A stretch of DNA of 64,000 nt, from NCBI RefSeq assembly GCF_010672455.1, contig NZ_JAAHGO010000037.1, positions 1 to 64,000 of the forward strand. Reading direction: 5' to 3'. Source of the DNA: Okeania sp. SIO2C9 (lineage in GTDB: Bacteria > Cyanobacteriota > Cyanobacteriia > Cyanobacteriales > Microcoleaceae). A program made the position numbers and the translations under genes. The notes beneath the pieces are model-generated. The model was not told the DNA's origin. It made no database searches and saw only the letters and a program-made list of their open reading frames with translations. The number at the start of each line of letters is the position of its first letter. The first letter of the stretch is position 1. Shown here one piece after another: positions 46,085 through 57,600 of the stretch.

Positions 46085-47404
46085 ACTTGTTTTATTTGAG
46101 GATAGTTTTTACCTACAATTATTGTAAGCATTTCCTAGGTCATGCTGCGCAAACAGCATTCAGCAGTCAGCTTTATTACCTTTAGTGGACAATTTAAGCT
46201 CGTTGTTCTTGTACTTCAATTCTTTGTTTAAAAATATAGTAGAAGTTAAGCAAATGCTTGCTTCATTCATTAAAAGGCTGAATGCGAGCGCATTCCACAC
46301 CAAAAAGCTGACCGTTAAGAGCTGTTTGCGCAGCATTCCGCAGGAAATACTTACCAATTATTTATTATACATCTCCGAAAAAGATATAGACTTTTTGTAA
46401 CATTAGGGAACAGGCAACAGGCAACAGGCAACAGGGAAGATGTTGTTAGGAAAAAAACACGGAAAATGATTTTGTGAGTAACTTTTACCGAAGAATTAAT
46501 AATTCAATAATTCAATAATTCAATAATTCAATAATTCAGGTTTAAAGCCTCCCCTTTCAAGGGGAAAAAAGCGGTCGTTAGCGTAGCTTCCCGTAGGGTG
46601 GGATGGCTCCGAAACCTGCGCCATATCCATGAGACCAAGAGAAGAAATCTTTTCCTTTTATTCAATCCTATCCGTTTTAGGGAGAGGTAATTATCAATTA
46701 TCCATTATCAATTATCAATTATTGAAAGCCCTAATTTATAGTAAATAAAGGGCAAGTTTATTTTCTGGAGATGTCTATTATACAATTATTATATAGAACC
46801 CCTAACCTATCTTTAGTTAATGCTGTTTTTTTTGCCAATAAGTTAGGATATTGATATTTAATTACATAATTGATAGATATCTCCAACAATCAAAAATAAA
46901 ATCAATTATTGCACTCTTATTCATCAATTATTTCCCCCTACTCCCTACTCCCTACTCCCATTGATAGATATCTCCAACAATCAAAAATAAAATCAATTAT
47001 TACACTCTTATTCATCAATTATTTTCCCCTACTCCCTACTCCCTACTCCCTACTCCCAAGGAGATGCCTAATAGATCCCAAATGGGTTCTATAGAATCCG
47101 GTTATATAGTATATGTTTATAACTATACTTCAAGCCTTCAATCTCCCCTACTCCCCTACCGAAAAATTGTGGTTTAAAGCCTCCCCTTTTAAGAGGATAA
47201 TAAGCGGTCGAGGGATGGCTCCGAAACCTGCGCCATATCCATGAGACCAAGAGAAGAAAAATTTTCATGATTAGTCAATCCTATCCGTTTTAAAGGAGAG
47301 GTAATTATTAATTATTAATGGCTTTGTTGCACAAAAGACGATCTGGTAAGCTATTTTTTTGCTAGTCCCTTACTCAAGCGTTGGCGGAGCCTAGCGGCAG
47401 CTAT
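46085..47404. other. non-coding, two R1 copies and tandem repeats
   Basis: No gene. Short dispersed repeats lie at 46130-46154 (CCTAGGTCATGCTGCGCAAA) and 46324-46347 (TTTGCGCAGCATTCCGCAGG). A GGCAACA repeat run is at 46404-46436. R1 copies lie at ~46486-46735 (with a short GCGTAGCTTCCCG insert) and ~47157-47330 (without insert). A ~92-bp tandem duplication starts at ~46869 (unit TGATAGATATCTCCAACAAT...CTACTCCC). TAGAATCCGGTTATATAGTA at ~47089 is an uninterrupted counterpart of the site invaded at 31946. Confidence 0.6.
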
Positions 47405-49085
47405 ATCGCTGAGTTTCAGAAGATTAATGTTTGATTTATCTATTGTCCAATAGTTATTTTATTTATATACAGTCAACAGAAGCGATCGCTGAGTTTCAGA
47501 AGATTAATGTTTGATTTATCTATTGTCCAATAGTTATTTTATTTATATACAGTCACAGTCAAGCGATCACTGAGTTTCAGGAGATTAATGTTTGATTTAT
47601 CTATTGTCCAATAGTTATTTTATTTATATACAGTCAACAGAAGCGATCGCTGAGTTTCAGCAGATGGATGTTTGATTTAACTATTGTCCAATAGTTATTT
47701 TTATTTATATACAGTCACACTCAAGCGATCGCTGAGTTTCAGCAGATGGATGTTTGATTTAACTATTGTCCAATAGTTATTTTTATTTATATATAGTCAA
47801 CAGAAGCGATCGCTGAGTTTCAGCAGATGGATGTTTGATTTAACTATTGTCCAATAGTTATTTTTATTTATATATAGTCAACAGAAGCGATCGCTGAGTT
47901 TCAGCAGATGGATGTTTGATTTAACTATTGGACAATAGTTATTTTTATTTATATACAGTCAACAGAAGCGATCGCTGAGTTTCAGAAGATTAATGTTTGA
48001 TTTATCTATTGTCCAATAGTTATTTTATTTATATACAGTCAACAGAAGCGATCGCTGAGTTTCAGCAGATGGATGTTTGATTTAACTATTGTCCAATAGT
48101 TATTTTTATTTATATACAGTCACACTCAAGCGATCGCTGAGTTTCAGCAGATGGATGTTTGATTTAACTATTGTCCAATAGTTATTTTTATTTATATATA
48201 GTCAACAGAAGCGATCGCTGAGTTTCAGCAGATGGATGTTTGATTTAACTATTGGACAATAGTTATTTTTATTTATATACAGTCAACAGAAGCGATCGCT
48301 GAGTTTCAGAAGATTAATGTTTGATTTATCTATTGTCCAATAGTTATTTTATTTATATACAGTCAACAGAAGCGATCGCTGAGTTTCAGCAGATGGATGT
48401 TTGATTTAACTATTGTCCAATAGTTATTTTTATTTATATATAGTTAGAGGAAAGCGATCGCTGATTTTCAGGAGATGGATGTTTGATTTAACTATTGTCC
48501 AATAGTTATTTTTATTTATATATAGTTAGAGGAAAGCGATCGCTGATTTTCAGGAGATTGATGTTTGATTTAACTATTGTCCAATAGTTATTTTTATTTA
48601 TATATAGTTAGAGGAAAGCGATCGCTGAGTTTCAGAAGATTAATGTTTGATTTATCTATTGTCCAATAGTTATTTTGAATTTAGATACAGTCACAGTCAA
48701 GCGATCGCTGAGTTTCAGCAGATTGATGTTTGATTTAACTATTGTCCAATAGTTATTTTTATTTAGATGTCAGAGGAAAGCGATCGCTGAGTTTCAGCAG
48801 ATTAATGTTTGATTTAACTATTGTCCAATAGTTATTTTTATTTAGATGTCAGAGGAAAGCGATCGCTGAGTTTCAGCAGATTAATGTTTGATTTAACTAT
48901 TGTCCAATAGTTATTTTTATTTAGATGTCAGAGGAAAGCGATCGCTGAGTTTCAGCAGATTAATGTTTGATTTAACTATTGTCCAATAGTTATTTTTATT
49001 TAGATGTCAGAGGAAAGCGATCGCTGAGTTTCAGCAGATGGATGTTTGATTTAACTATTGTCCAACAGTTATTTTTATTTATATA
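47405..49085. repeat. tandem array, about 21 units of ~81 bp
   Basis: Each unit has GCGATCGCTGAGTTTCAG, a variable AGATKRATGTTTGATT block, the palindrome AACTATTGTCCAATAGTT and an AT-rich spacer ending ATATACAGTCA. Unit starts recur at ~77-82 bp; I count 21. Three main variants (AGAAGATTAATG/ATCTATTG; CAGATGGATG/AACTATTG; GGAAAGCGATCGCTGATT) occur in a repeated order, showing higher-order duplication. In two units (~47934, ~48252) the palindrome centre is inverted (TTGGACAA in place of TTGTCCAA). No frame is open across it. The copies are repeat throughout with no unique spacers, so it is not CRISPR. Confidence 0.9.
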
Positions 49086-49136
49086 GAAGCCCTGAGTGGA
49101 TCTTTTAAGTTGATTAATATTACGAAATTTAAATTA

Positions 49137-49231
49137 TATAGTCATTTCAAATAAGAATGATACAAAGATTTAGCTATGAAGGCTATCATCACAAGGCAGT
49201 AGGCGTCTCACTTTAAATTGAAATGACTATA
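49137..49231. repeat. MITE-like element with TATAGTCATTTCAA ends
   Basis: A 95-bp element has perfect 14-bp inverted ends TATAGTCATTTCAA and TTGAAATGACTATA. No coding capacity. It sits between the tandem array and the methyltransferase gene. Confidence 0.75.
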
Positions 49232-49406
49232 CTAAAAATCTGATAAAATTTATTTAATATCTAAGCAATCGCTAATCTTTTAAGCATAAATCTAACAAAA
49301 CATAAAAGTTTAGTTAAAAACTTTTACATCTTTCCATCCAAGAATTACTTCTCTCTAGAACCCATCTGTACTTAACCGAAATAAAACCTAAAGGTGTGAT
49401 AAAATC

Positions 49407-50261
49407 ATGTTTGATGAGATCAAAGAAATCAATTCTAAGCCTAAGCCATTTGAATTTTATACAGCCAATGAATTGTGGACGAATGAGCATACAGCTAATG
49501 CTATGCTGGAATATCATTTAAGTGAAGATATTGACCTTTCTTCTCGAAACAAGGCTTTTATAGATCGCTCCGCTAAATGGATAACTGAATATTTTAACAT
49601 AGATGAGAACTGCGCTATTGCTGATTTTGGTTGTGGCCCTGGTTTGTATACAACAAGATTTGCCCAAAAAGGCGCATCAGTAACAGGAATTGATTTTTCA
49701 AAAAATTCTCTGAAATATGCTCAACAGGTAGCAAAAGAAAATAGTTTGAAAATCAATTATGTAAATACAAATTATTTAGACTTTCAAACATCTGAAAAAT
49801 TTGATCTAATCACCATGATAATGTGTGATTTTTGTGCACTGAGTCCAGAACAAAGGAAAACACTACTTCAAAAATTTTCATCGCTACTAAAACAGAATGG
49901 TTCTCTTTTACTTGATGTCTATTCAATAAAAAGTTTCAACAAAAAACAAGAGTCAGCATTTTATGAACATAATCATCTAAATAATTTTTGGTCGTCAGAA
50001 GAATACTATTGTTTTGTAAATTTATTCATATATGAAATCGAAAAAGTAAGTTTAGACAAATACACAATCATTGAAAAAAACAAAAAACGTATTGTTTACA
50101 ACTGGCTACAGTATTTCAGTAAAGAAACACTAAAAAATGAATTAGAAAGTAATGGCTTTGTTATTAATGAGTTTTTTGCAAATGTTGCCGGAGATAAATA
50201 TGAATCTAATTTGCTTGAGTTTGCAATTACTGCCAAAAAATATAACAATACCAAATTTTGA
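49407..50261 (+). CDS. class I SAM-dependent methyltransferase
   Basis: The 284-residue protein has a Rossmann-type SAM-binding fold: motif I IADFGCGPGLYTTRFA near residue 74, the acidic loop end VTGIDFSKNSL near 97, motif IV ... EKFDLITMIMCDFCAL and LLLDVYSIKSF. The N-terminal ~60 residues (ELWTNEHTANAMLEYHLSED) precede it. Substrate cannot be told; the organisation is like small-molecule methyltransferases. It begins at the first ATG; the ribosome binding site is weak. No pathway neighbours, and the whole gene is AT-rich like its surroundings. Confidence 0.85.
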   Translation: MFDEIKEINSKPKPFEFYTANELWTNEHTANAMLEYHLSEDIDLSSRNKAFIDRSAKWITEYFNIDENCAIADFGCGPGLYTTRFAQKGASVTGIDFSKNSLKYAQQVAKENSLKINYVNTNYLDFQTSEKFDLITMIMCDFCALSPEQRKTLLQKFSSLLKQNGSLLLDVYSIKSFNKKQESAFYEHNHLNNFWSSEEYYCFVNLFIYEIEKVSLDKYTIIEKNKKRIVYNWLQYFSKETLKNELESNGFVINEFFANVAGDKYESNLLEFAITAKKYNNTKF

Positions 50262-50399
50262 CACTAAAACCCTTGATATGTAAAGATTATAACTATTAAT
50301 GATATTTAATAGCTGTATTTCTTGCTCTGCCTGAGTTTGAGCTATTTTTTCTATCTATTTAGCGATAACTCTATTGAACCCCTCTTTTGGAGGAGATGT
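50262..50399. other. intergenic
   Basis: Nothing recognised; ends in CTCTTTTGGAGGAGATGTCTAA, a sequence that also occurs before 26819. Confidence 0.3.
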
Positions 50400-50702
50400 C
50401 TAATCTTCTTCTTTCTCCTCATTGCTTGGTGGTAACAAAAGTGGAGTTGCAGCATATTCAGCAGTACGATCGCTAGGCAACCTACGAAGCAAGTCTCGCT
50501 GAATTAATTTGTCTAAGATTGGCAAAATCTCACTAAATGTATTAACTTTTATTCTTTGTAAATCATCAATAGTGACATTTACATCTGATAAAATGCCTTT
50601 TTCTAGTACTAACTGCTCTATAAAACTGATACAAAGCGTTACATGACGTGACAACTTGATGTTTACTTCCTGCTTCTTGTGAGGCCGTCGGCGGTTACTC
50701 AT
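50400..50702 (-). pseudogene. chimeric frame joining an IS right end to a truncated gene
   Basis: The 100-codon frame starts in the right end of the adjacent tnpB element, and its first ~18 residues (MSNRRRPHKKQEVNIKLS) are translated IS DNA. The following part (FIEQLVLEKGILSDVNV ... EILPILDKLIQRDLLRRLPS) looks like a genuine helical, possibly winged-helix, protein whose start was lost when the element inserted. It may be expressed as a fusion. I do not recognise the family. On the other side of the element a 17-codon stub (MTDGDKIYDELDNIYRD) ends in a stop. Confidence 0.45.
50649..50698 (-). other. right end of tnpB element, omega RNA region
   Basis: After the tnpB stop, GAAGCAGGAAGTAAACAT...TGTCAC is shared with the decayed element at 19985-20010 and then the two diverge. 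The right boundary is therefore near 50649. In known TnpB systems this segment and the end of the gene give rise to the guide RNA. Confidence 0.5.
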
Positions 50703-51781
50703 CCACAGGCATTCACGACCGAGCCGACCGCATTTCTTAAATTTATACTTGCGTTTAAATCTCTATCTATTGATACCCCACAATCTGGGCAATCATAAGT
50801 TCTCAGATGCAAGGGCATATCTTGAACGTGACCGCAATTAGAACAAGTCTTTGATGATGGAAAGAATCTATCTACTACTACTAATTCACTTCCGTACCAT
50901 TGACATTTATATTTAAGCTGTCTCCGAATTTCATAAAATCCTTGGTCGGCTATTGCTTTCGCTAGCTTTTGCCCGGCTAACATACCCCTGACATTCAAAT
51001 CTTCTATGACAACTCTGCCGTGGTTTTTGGCTAAGTAAGTTGTCAGTTTATGAAGTGCGTCTTGACGAATGTTTGCTACTTTTCTATGCAATCTGGCTAT
51101 CTTCCGTTGTGCCGCCCTCCAGTTAGCAGAGCCTATCTCTTTATGACGATTTAGGTATTGCAGTCGGGATAACTTAGCTTCAAACTGGCGATACGATCTC
51201 ACACTCTCAAATACTTTTCCATCACTTAATGTAGCCAAAGTTTTCACTCCTAAATCTACACCCACTACATCAGTTTTTTTTGGTGTGGTTGTGGGGTGAA
51301 ATTCATAGCTACAACTGAGATACCAATCACCAGCTTGTCTACTAATTGTTATTTTTTTAGTTGTTACTTCAATAGGTTCATAAGTTTTGACAATACCAAT
51401 AAATGGTAATTTGTGACTCCATCCGTTTAGTTCTATTGGTTTTCCACAATTATCAATTGTGAAGGAATCAGACCTACCTTTCTTCTTAAACTTTGGGTAT
51501 TTTCCTAATCCTTTAAAGAACCTTTTGAACGCTTCACCTAAGTTCAGGAAAGCGTATTGATAAACTCTAGAAGACAAGTTTTTCATCCAGGGATAAAGAG
51601 GTTTTGTGTGATTGGTAAAAACCTCTCTCAGCTTACGAGGGTTCGGCTTGTAACCATCAATATATGCAGCATTCCATAAACTTAAACCCCAGTTATAACA
51701 CCATCTGCTATAACCTGCGTGTTGAGCCAAGAGGGTTTTCTGTTTGTTATTCAGTTTGAGCTTTGTTCTGATGGATTTCAT
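50699..51781 (-). CDS. tnpB: IS200/IS605-type TnpB nuclease, intact
   Basis: This 360-residue TnpB is complete: MKSIRTKLKLNNKQKTLLAQ start, RuvC-I VVGVDLGVKTLAT, RuvC-II VVIEDLNVRGM, zinc ribbon CSNCG...CPDCG and RDLNASINLRNA. It is the best reference for the decayed copy at 20000-21281 and lacks all four of its insertions. No tnpA is nearby. It seems to have inserted in a gene cluster with the TPR gene, cutting a small gene into stubs on either side. Upstream of the ATG, ATCATATCGTATAATATCG carries the left-end repeats. Confidence 0.9.
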   Translation of the reverse strand: MKSIRTKLKLNNKQKTLLAQHAGYSRWCYNWGLSLWNAAYIDGYKPNPRKLREVFTNHTKPLYPWMKNLSSRVYQYAFLNLGEAFKRFFKGLGKYPKFKKKGRSDSFTIDNCGKPIELNGWSHKLPFIGIVKTYEPIEVTTKKITISRQAGDWYLSCSYEFHPTTTPKKTDVVGVDLGVKTLATLSDGKVFESVRSYRQFEAKLSRLQYLNRHKEIGSANWRAAQRKIARLHRKVANIRQDALHKLTTYLAKNHGRVVIEDLNVRGMLAGQKLAKAIADQGFYEIRRQLKYKCQWYGSELVVVDRFFPSSKTCSNCGHVQDMPLHLRTYDCPDCGVSIDRDLNASINLRNAVGSVVNACG

Positions 51782-51942
51782 ATATGCGTATTGGCAGCCT
51801 ATCTAAATAGTCTGCTTTTTAACGTATCATATCGTATAATATCGTTATTCTTTGATTAAGTCAATGCTCTAATACGATGAAATCTTGAGGAGTTAATCCC
51901 GATAGATATTATCTAATTCATCGTAAATTTTATCCCCATCAG
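51782..51942. other. left end of tnpB element and short gene stub
   Basis: The left end of the element is followed by a 17-codon reading frame on the minus strand (MTDGDKIYDELDNIYRD, ~51892-51945), starting directly after the TPR gene. It is probably the beginning of a gene cut by the element. Confidence 0.35.
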
Positions 51943-53000
51943 TCATTTTAGTTTTTTCTCCTTCATTTGTTCAATCAAATTTATCATTTTTTCTACTTCA
52001 TTAATCCATAGTTTATCACCAAGTTCCCCGTAAATTTCTTTTGCCTTTTCTAACTCCAATAAAGCATCTTCAACAAAGCCTATTTGTACCATTAACCAAC
52101 CTAGTCCAGTTTTACATAATGCAATACCTTGCTGGTATTTTATATGTTCATAAATTCGTAGAGCATCTCGATAATAAATGCGAGATTTATCGAAGTTACT
52201 CATTAAATGGTGAGTGCGAGCTATTTGATAGGTAGTTTTAGCAAGAAGTTGATAGTCGTTTTCTTTGCTGTAAGTTTGGAAACTTTTTTCTAAATAATCT
52301 AGACCTTTATACCAAGAACCTTGTTCAACACAGATCGTGCCAACCAATAGACAATGTTTTGCTGCTTCCCACGTATCTCCTAATTCTTCAAAGAGCTGAA
52401 TTGCTTTTTCATAGTAAGCGATCGCCTCCTCCCATTTTTGTTGTTCTTGTGTGATGACTCCCAAGTTATGGCAACTTTTGGCTGCGTTGTAAAAATCTTT
52501 CACCTCTTCAGAAACCTGTAGAGATTTTTGGAGATGTCTAATAGCTTCATCAATTTTGCTTAGGGAAAGTGCCACTACACCTAAGTTGTGATTGATATCA
52601 GCAACTCCGTAAAAATCTCTCACATCTTCAAAAACCTGTAGAGCTTTTTGGAAATAAGCGATCGCTTCCTCAAACTGCTGTTGCTCTGCTACCAATATAC
52701 CTAGACTTAGATAGGCGTTGGCAACCTTATGCAAATCCTCAGTATCCTTAAAAATTTGCAGAGCTTTTTGGAAAGCTTCATCAAACTGTCTTTGCTCTTG
52801 TGCTACCATACCTAAGTTGAAATAGGCATTAGCAACCCCGTGAAAACCTCCATACTCTCAATAATTTCCAGAGCTTTTTGGAAATAAGTGATCGCCTTGT
52901 CAAACTCCTTTTGTAAATATGCCGTGTTACCCAATAGGAAATATTTCTTAATCTCAATTGCTGAGAAATTTGTTGCTTGATTTTTTTTGATTTTAACCAT
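51943..53000 (-). pseudogene. TPR protein split by a frameshift
   Basis: Two frames, 52812-53000 and 51943-52809, together make one protein of ~350 residues. The first ends FQKALEIIESMEVF and the second resumes within NAYFNLGMVAQEQRQF. The join in the DNA is near 52850, where shifting by one base restores GGFHGVANAYFNLG. There are about seven TPR units of 34-40 residues (AxAYLSLGILVAEQQQFEEA and similar), some nearly identical at DNA level. TPRs are protein-interaction scaffolds. The second part alone begins with a plausible Met, so a shorter functional protein is possible. Confidence 0.75.
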
Positions 53001-53165
53001 ATTACTATTGAGTAAATAAGATAGATAAGTTTATCTATTTATAGTAAAGTATTATATATATAATAATTCAAACTGACAATTTCCAAGTTGTAATATTTTA
53101 GAAAATACACAACAAGGAAGATTTTTTTTTATACTTTGACAAAATGTAATGGTTGAGGTTTTTTT
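53001..53165. other. upstream region of TPR gene
   Basis: AT-rich; nothing recognised beyond the likely promoter of the TPR gene on the minus strand. Confidence 0.3.
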
Positions 53166-53324
53166 ATGAATATTAGGCTGATTCATGAACAGGAAAAGTT
53201 TATTGAAGCACAGGTTAATAGTGGGAAATTTGCTACTTTTGAAGAGGCATATGAAGTCAGAAGTCAGAAGTTAGAAGTATTTATGAAGTTATGCTGAAGT
53301 CTGAAGCTTATTCTTTTTTATAAG
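53166..53324 (+). pseudogene. ParD/CopG-like antitoxin N-terminal remnant
   Basis: A 52-codon frame begins MNIRLIHEQEKFIEAQVNSG, then KFATFEEAYE, the familiar start of ParD-type antitoxins (L.pEQ..FI...V..G.y.t..E.), and is lost in a run of AAGTCAGAAGT repeats. No toxin gene follows. It is too short to act and is probably a truncated TA fossil. Confidence 0.45.
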
Positions 53325-53468
53325 ATCAGAAGTAAGCAGCCTTTATGAAGTCAGAAGTCAGAAGTTTTTATGAAGTTGTAAGTTTGAGGTTTTTGAAATA
53401 GGTGAATTCAGATATAATTTGATAAAAAATTTACTATAAACTTAGAAGTATTAGGGTTGAGTAATAAT

Positions 53469-53825
53469 TTGAATAATCAACAAATTTAAATTCAGGAAAG
53501 AACAAAAAAGTTTGCGGTTAGAGTCGTCAAAGCTTGTACCTGGTTAGAAGGAAAATCTAATGTGAGTAGAACTTTAGCAAATCAATTGTTAAAGTCAGGA
53601 ACTTCTGTAGGAGCTAATTGTAGTGAAGCTCAGTCAGCTCAATCAAAAAGAGATTTTATCAGTAAATATGAAATTGCCCTGAAAGAAGCAAGAGAAACAA
53701 AATATTGGCTAGAAGTTATAATAGAAGCTGAAGTAGTATCATTAGAAAAGTTTAAATATTTGATGCAATAAACCGAATAAATTATTAGAATATTAGTCGC
53801 TACTATTAAAAAACTAAAAGAATAA
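53469..53825 (+). pseudogene. four-helix-bundle (S23-like) protein with three in-frame TAA
   Basis: From TTG 53469 the frame stays open in register to 53825 apart from TAA at 53487, 53769 and 53778. The four-helix-bundle family pattern is clear: IQERTKKFAVRVVKACTWLE, LLKSGTSVGANCSEAQSAQS, RDFISKYEIALKEARETKYW, and after the stops IIRILVATIKKLKE. In relatives the C-terminal part reads roughly QExNELI, so both late TAA stand where Glu is expected. No frameshift. The longest uninterrupted piece starts at GTG 53562 and has 69 residues. Confidence 0.75.
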
Positions 53826-53863
53826 ACTTCTGACTTCTGACTTCTAACTTCTGACTTCATAAA

Positions 53864-54340
53864 ATGGCACATTTGAAAACTAAGAGTACCACAAGTAACC
53901 TGACAGAAAGAGAGCAATGGAAATGGCAATTAGTTAGAAGTTTATACGAAAAGGGTTTAACCAAGTTCGATATTATCAATTTGTTTAAATTCATTGATAA
54001 AATGATGACATTGCCCCCAGAATTAGAATCAAACTTTCAAAGCAAAATTAATCAATATGAGGAGGAACAAAGAATGGAATTTCTAAGCACTATAGAAGAA
54101 TTAGCTATAGAAAGAGGTCAGCAAATAGGTCCAGAAATAGGTCAGGAAATAGGAGCAAAAGAAAATTGCAGACAAAATATTCTTGACTTACTGGAAAAAC
54201 GCTTTAATAGTTTGCCAGAAACTCTGATAAAAGCTATTAATGAAATTAATGACTTAGCTTTGCTAAAACGGTTACTTGTAGAAACAATTACTGTTAATTC
54301 AGTTGCCGAGTTTGAGGAATTAATTACAGAATCGAAATAG
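53864..54340 (+). pseudogene. Rpn-family nuclease, C-terminal part only
   Basis: The 158-residue frame matches the C-terminal half of Rpn/transposase-like PD-(D/E)XK nucleases of cyanobacteria: EREQWKWQLVRSLYEKGLTK, DIINLFKFIDKMMTLPPELE, and a GQQIGPEIGQEIGAKE low-complexity linker before a helical tail (DLLEKRFNSLPETLI). The N-terminal nuclease domain (usually ~180 residues) is missing, and AAGTCAGAAG repeats lie directly upstream, so a deletion is likely. It may be translated from its ATG but would lack the catalytic residues. Confidence 0.65.
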
Positions 54341-54480
54341 ATAACAATTATAAAGTAGAGTAGGTTGAGTTGAGGAACGTTAGCGCCAGCTTATCCGCAG
54401 GATAAACCCAACATCAAGATATATCCCAAACAAATAATTAGATAATAGTATCATCAGTTATTTTTGGATTGCACCATCGC
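54341..54480. other. intergenic
   Basis: Nothing recognised before the MITE-like element. Confidence 0.3.
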
Positions 54481-54587
54481 TTACAGCGCTTTTCAAATTG
54501 ATGAACCATATCTTCACAAGCAAAATCTTGTAGGGACGTTCCATGGAACGTCCTTACTGTGGTCTACCCAAATGAAAACCGCTGTAA
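54481..54587. repeat. MITE-like element with TTACAGCG ends
   Basis: Nearly the same as the copy at 715-822 (TTACAGCGCTTTT...AAAACCGCTGTAA), including the GTAGGGACGTTCCA palindrome, with one changed base. Confidence 0.8.
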
Positions 54588-54619
54588 CCCAACCTACAAA
54601 GACTAACTAAATAGAAATA

Positions 54620-57600
54620 TTATCTAATTACGAAATTCTCTGCTGATACATTTGGAGTACCAGTCAAAGTTGCAAACTGACTGCCATCTCCAAAACCACT
54701 ATCGCTGCCATTAGCATTATAGAATAAAGCACCATTACTAGAATTGTAGACGATAATAGCTTCACTACTAGCAGCATCACCATTGCTTTCTACCGTGGCA
54801 AACTCATCCCCAATATCTTCACCCGAAGTAGTAGTAATTTCTGTGAAAGTTGTTAAGTCAAGCAGAATTAAATCTAAGTCTGGGTTAAAGTCTGTAATTT
54901 CATCCACCCCTAAACTCGCCTGACTAAACTCATCATTAGCAGCAAAAATAAAGCGGTCGATACTTGCACCACCAGTGAGAGTATCATTATCCGCACCACC
55001 ATTGATGCGATCGCGACCTTGACCACCACTGAGAATATCTTCTCCACTACCTCCTAATATCCGGTCATTACCAATACGACCGATTAAGTTATCATCTCCA
55101 TTACCGCCAAAGATGGTATCGTTTTCCAAACCACCATTAACGCGGTCATCACCATCACCACCACTAACAAAGTCATCTCCCCGGTTGCCATTAATATCAT
55201 CGTCCCCTGCAGCACCATTAATAGTATCGCTACCACCAAGGCCACTAAGAATATCATTACCAGCGAGACCATCAATATTATCGTTACCCGTACCACCTTC
55301 AAGGTTATCATTACCTGGAGTTCCCTGAATATCCTGGTTTGGGCTAAATTCATAAATAGTAGTAGTACCACTAATTTCATTGGCAACTACTAATAACGCC
55401 TCCCCATTCGGACTATCTTCTGGGGAAATAAACGCAAGTCCTTCCGGTGCTAAATCTCCTACTGCTAACAACTGTTCTGGGGTAGGGTCTGGGTCTCCAT
55501 CTGCATCAACATCAAATTCTACAGAGAAGTCGCGGTTATTAATGTATTGCACAAAATCTGGACTGCTGGGGTTGCTGACATCATAAACCATAATGCCCCC
55601 TGTACGTTCCAAACCAAGAAAAGTATAGGTTTTATCGCCTAAAACTCCTGTAGTTATAGCTTCGGGTTCAGGACCACTATTGTCGCTACGACTATCAAAA
55701 GTATTTTCGTCTCGGTCTGAGTTAAAGTTATCTGGGAACTGTGCTGCAGTTATTTGTTCAATACTATCCCCACTGTTGAAGATTAAGTTGCCCGCAGCAT
55801 CCCAAATGCTGAAAGACCGACCGCCAGAGCTGAAAATTTTGTCGAAGTCCCCATCACCATCAAGATCGCCGTTTTGATTTGTTACTGTTAGACGACCTAA
55901 AGCAGTATCATCCTCTAGTGCAGCAACGTCAAAAACATCGGGGTCGAGTACATATTCGTCATCTCCTACTCGCACTGCTTCGTCAAGAGCATCAAACTCT
56001 CTGTCATCTCCTTCATCTGCTGTTACATAATAGGTCTCACCTTCTACCACAAAGGAAGCAATACTATCTGGTAGCAATAGACCAGAAACAGGCCAGTTGC
56101 CTAAATTGATACCATCATCGCGATCGCTTGGGTCAATTTGATTACTTTCTGAAAAATCAATTACACCCAAAACTACTGGCACTGGTTCTGGGTTGAGGGG
56201 AACAGTGCCATCTCCAGGAATTTCCTCATCTAGGAGACCGAAGTCATTGTCGTTTAGTACTGCTAGTCGTCCATCTGGTAAAAGTGATAAACCTTCTGGT
56301 TTGTCTCCTGCTAGATAACCAAGGGAGGGTAGGTTAGTTATCTTAGTTTTGTTAACTGGTTGGATGTCTAATGCTGCTAACTCATCTGCAGTTAATTGTT
56401 CTAGAGTCGTTTCTTCTGGTAAGTTTGGTGCACCGGGAGCGAGTAAGTTAGTTGCTCCTGTGAGGTCAATTTCAAATATAAATTTTTTGCCTGTGGCAGT
56501 GGTAGAAGAGTCTCGCTCTAGAATATAAAATGTGCCATTATCAGCATCATAAACGGCATCGCCAATTTTATCAACGATTAGATTGAGCTCATCGCTGAGA
56601 GCAGGTTTTTCTAGCAAATAAACATATTCTGCTACGGGTTCTCCAGTCGCTGGGTCGATACCTAACATCCGGATGACGCTGGAGTTGTCCGAGGTAGTGC
56701 GATCTGGATTTGCTAGAGGTGTTTGAATAAAGCTGTAGAGAATATCTTCATCTGTATCCAGGGCAATGGCTTCAAAACCACGGTTGCGACGACGGTTAGA
56801 ATATTCTGCGGGTAGGGTTTCTGTGCCAAAAGTTCCCTCTGTTTCTCCTGCTAGTGCTGCTGTCCCTTCGGGTACAAAGCGATCGATGAGTGACCCATCA
56901 ACATCGAAGTGGTAGATGGCGGGGCGATATTCGTCTACAGTCCAGTATGTACCATCATCATTAATAACAATACCCTCAAGGTCTGCACCAAATGGGTCGT
57001 ATTCTAGGGGGTTTCCAGATAAGTCTACTGGTTCTTCGTCTATTTCAGGAATATTAGGTAAACCTGTGATGGGAGTTGTACCGTCTTCCCTGTTGAGGAG
57101 AATTTCTTGAGTAATTTGAATATTGCCACTGTCTTCATCTAGTGTAAAACGAACAATTCTAGCTTGATAGTCTGGCAAGGCAAATGGTCTTTCGTTGTCT
57201 CCGTCGTTATCTACGTCTGTGGGTGCACCGTTGGGTCCACGATCGGGTACGGTGACAAATTGTAGGTTGCCGTCATCGTCTGTACCTTCATACCATAGTC
57301 CAGATAAACCACCCAAGAGAATTTCCTGACCCCCTTCGGTTGTATCCAAAACTGGCAGGTTGGAAAACTCAAATGTTGTCAGGGAGGGAAGACCGCGACT
57401 GTAGTCTTTTACTCCCAATGGCAGAACATCTACAATGTTGGCATTTTCAATATCTACCACTGCTACAGCATTATTTTCTTGCAGAGTGACCAGTGCTGTC
57501 GTATCGTTACCATCTACAGCAATAAATTCTGGTTCGAGGTCTTGAGCCGCATTTGAACCAGGACCGTAGATCCGAACGCCTTTGGCACGCAATTCTTCTT

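Noticed and set aside
47405-49085. CRISPR array
   Set aside because: The whole ~81-bp unit is conserved, there are no unique spacers, and no cas gene is near.
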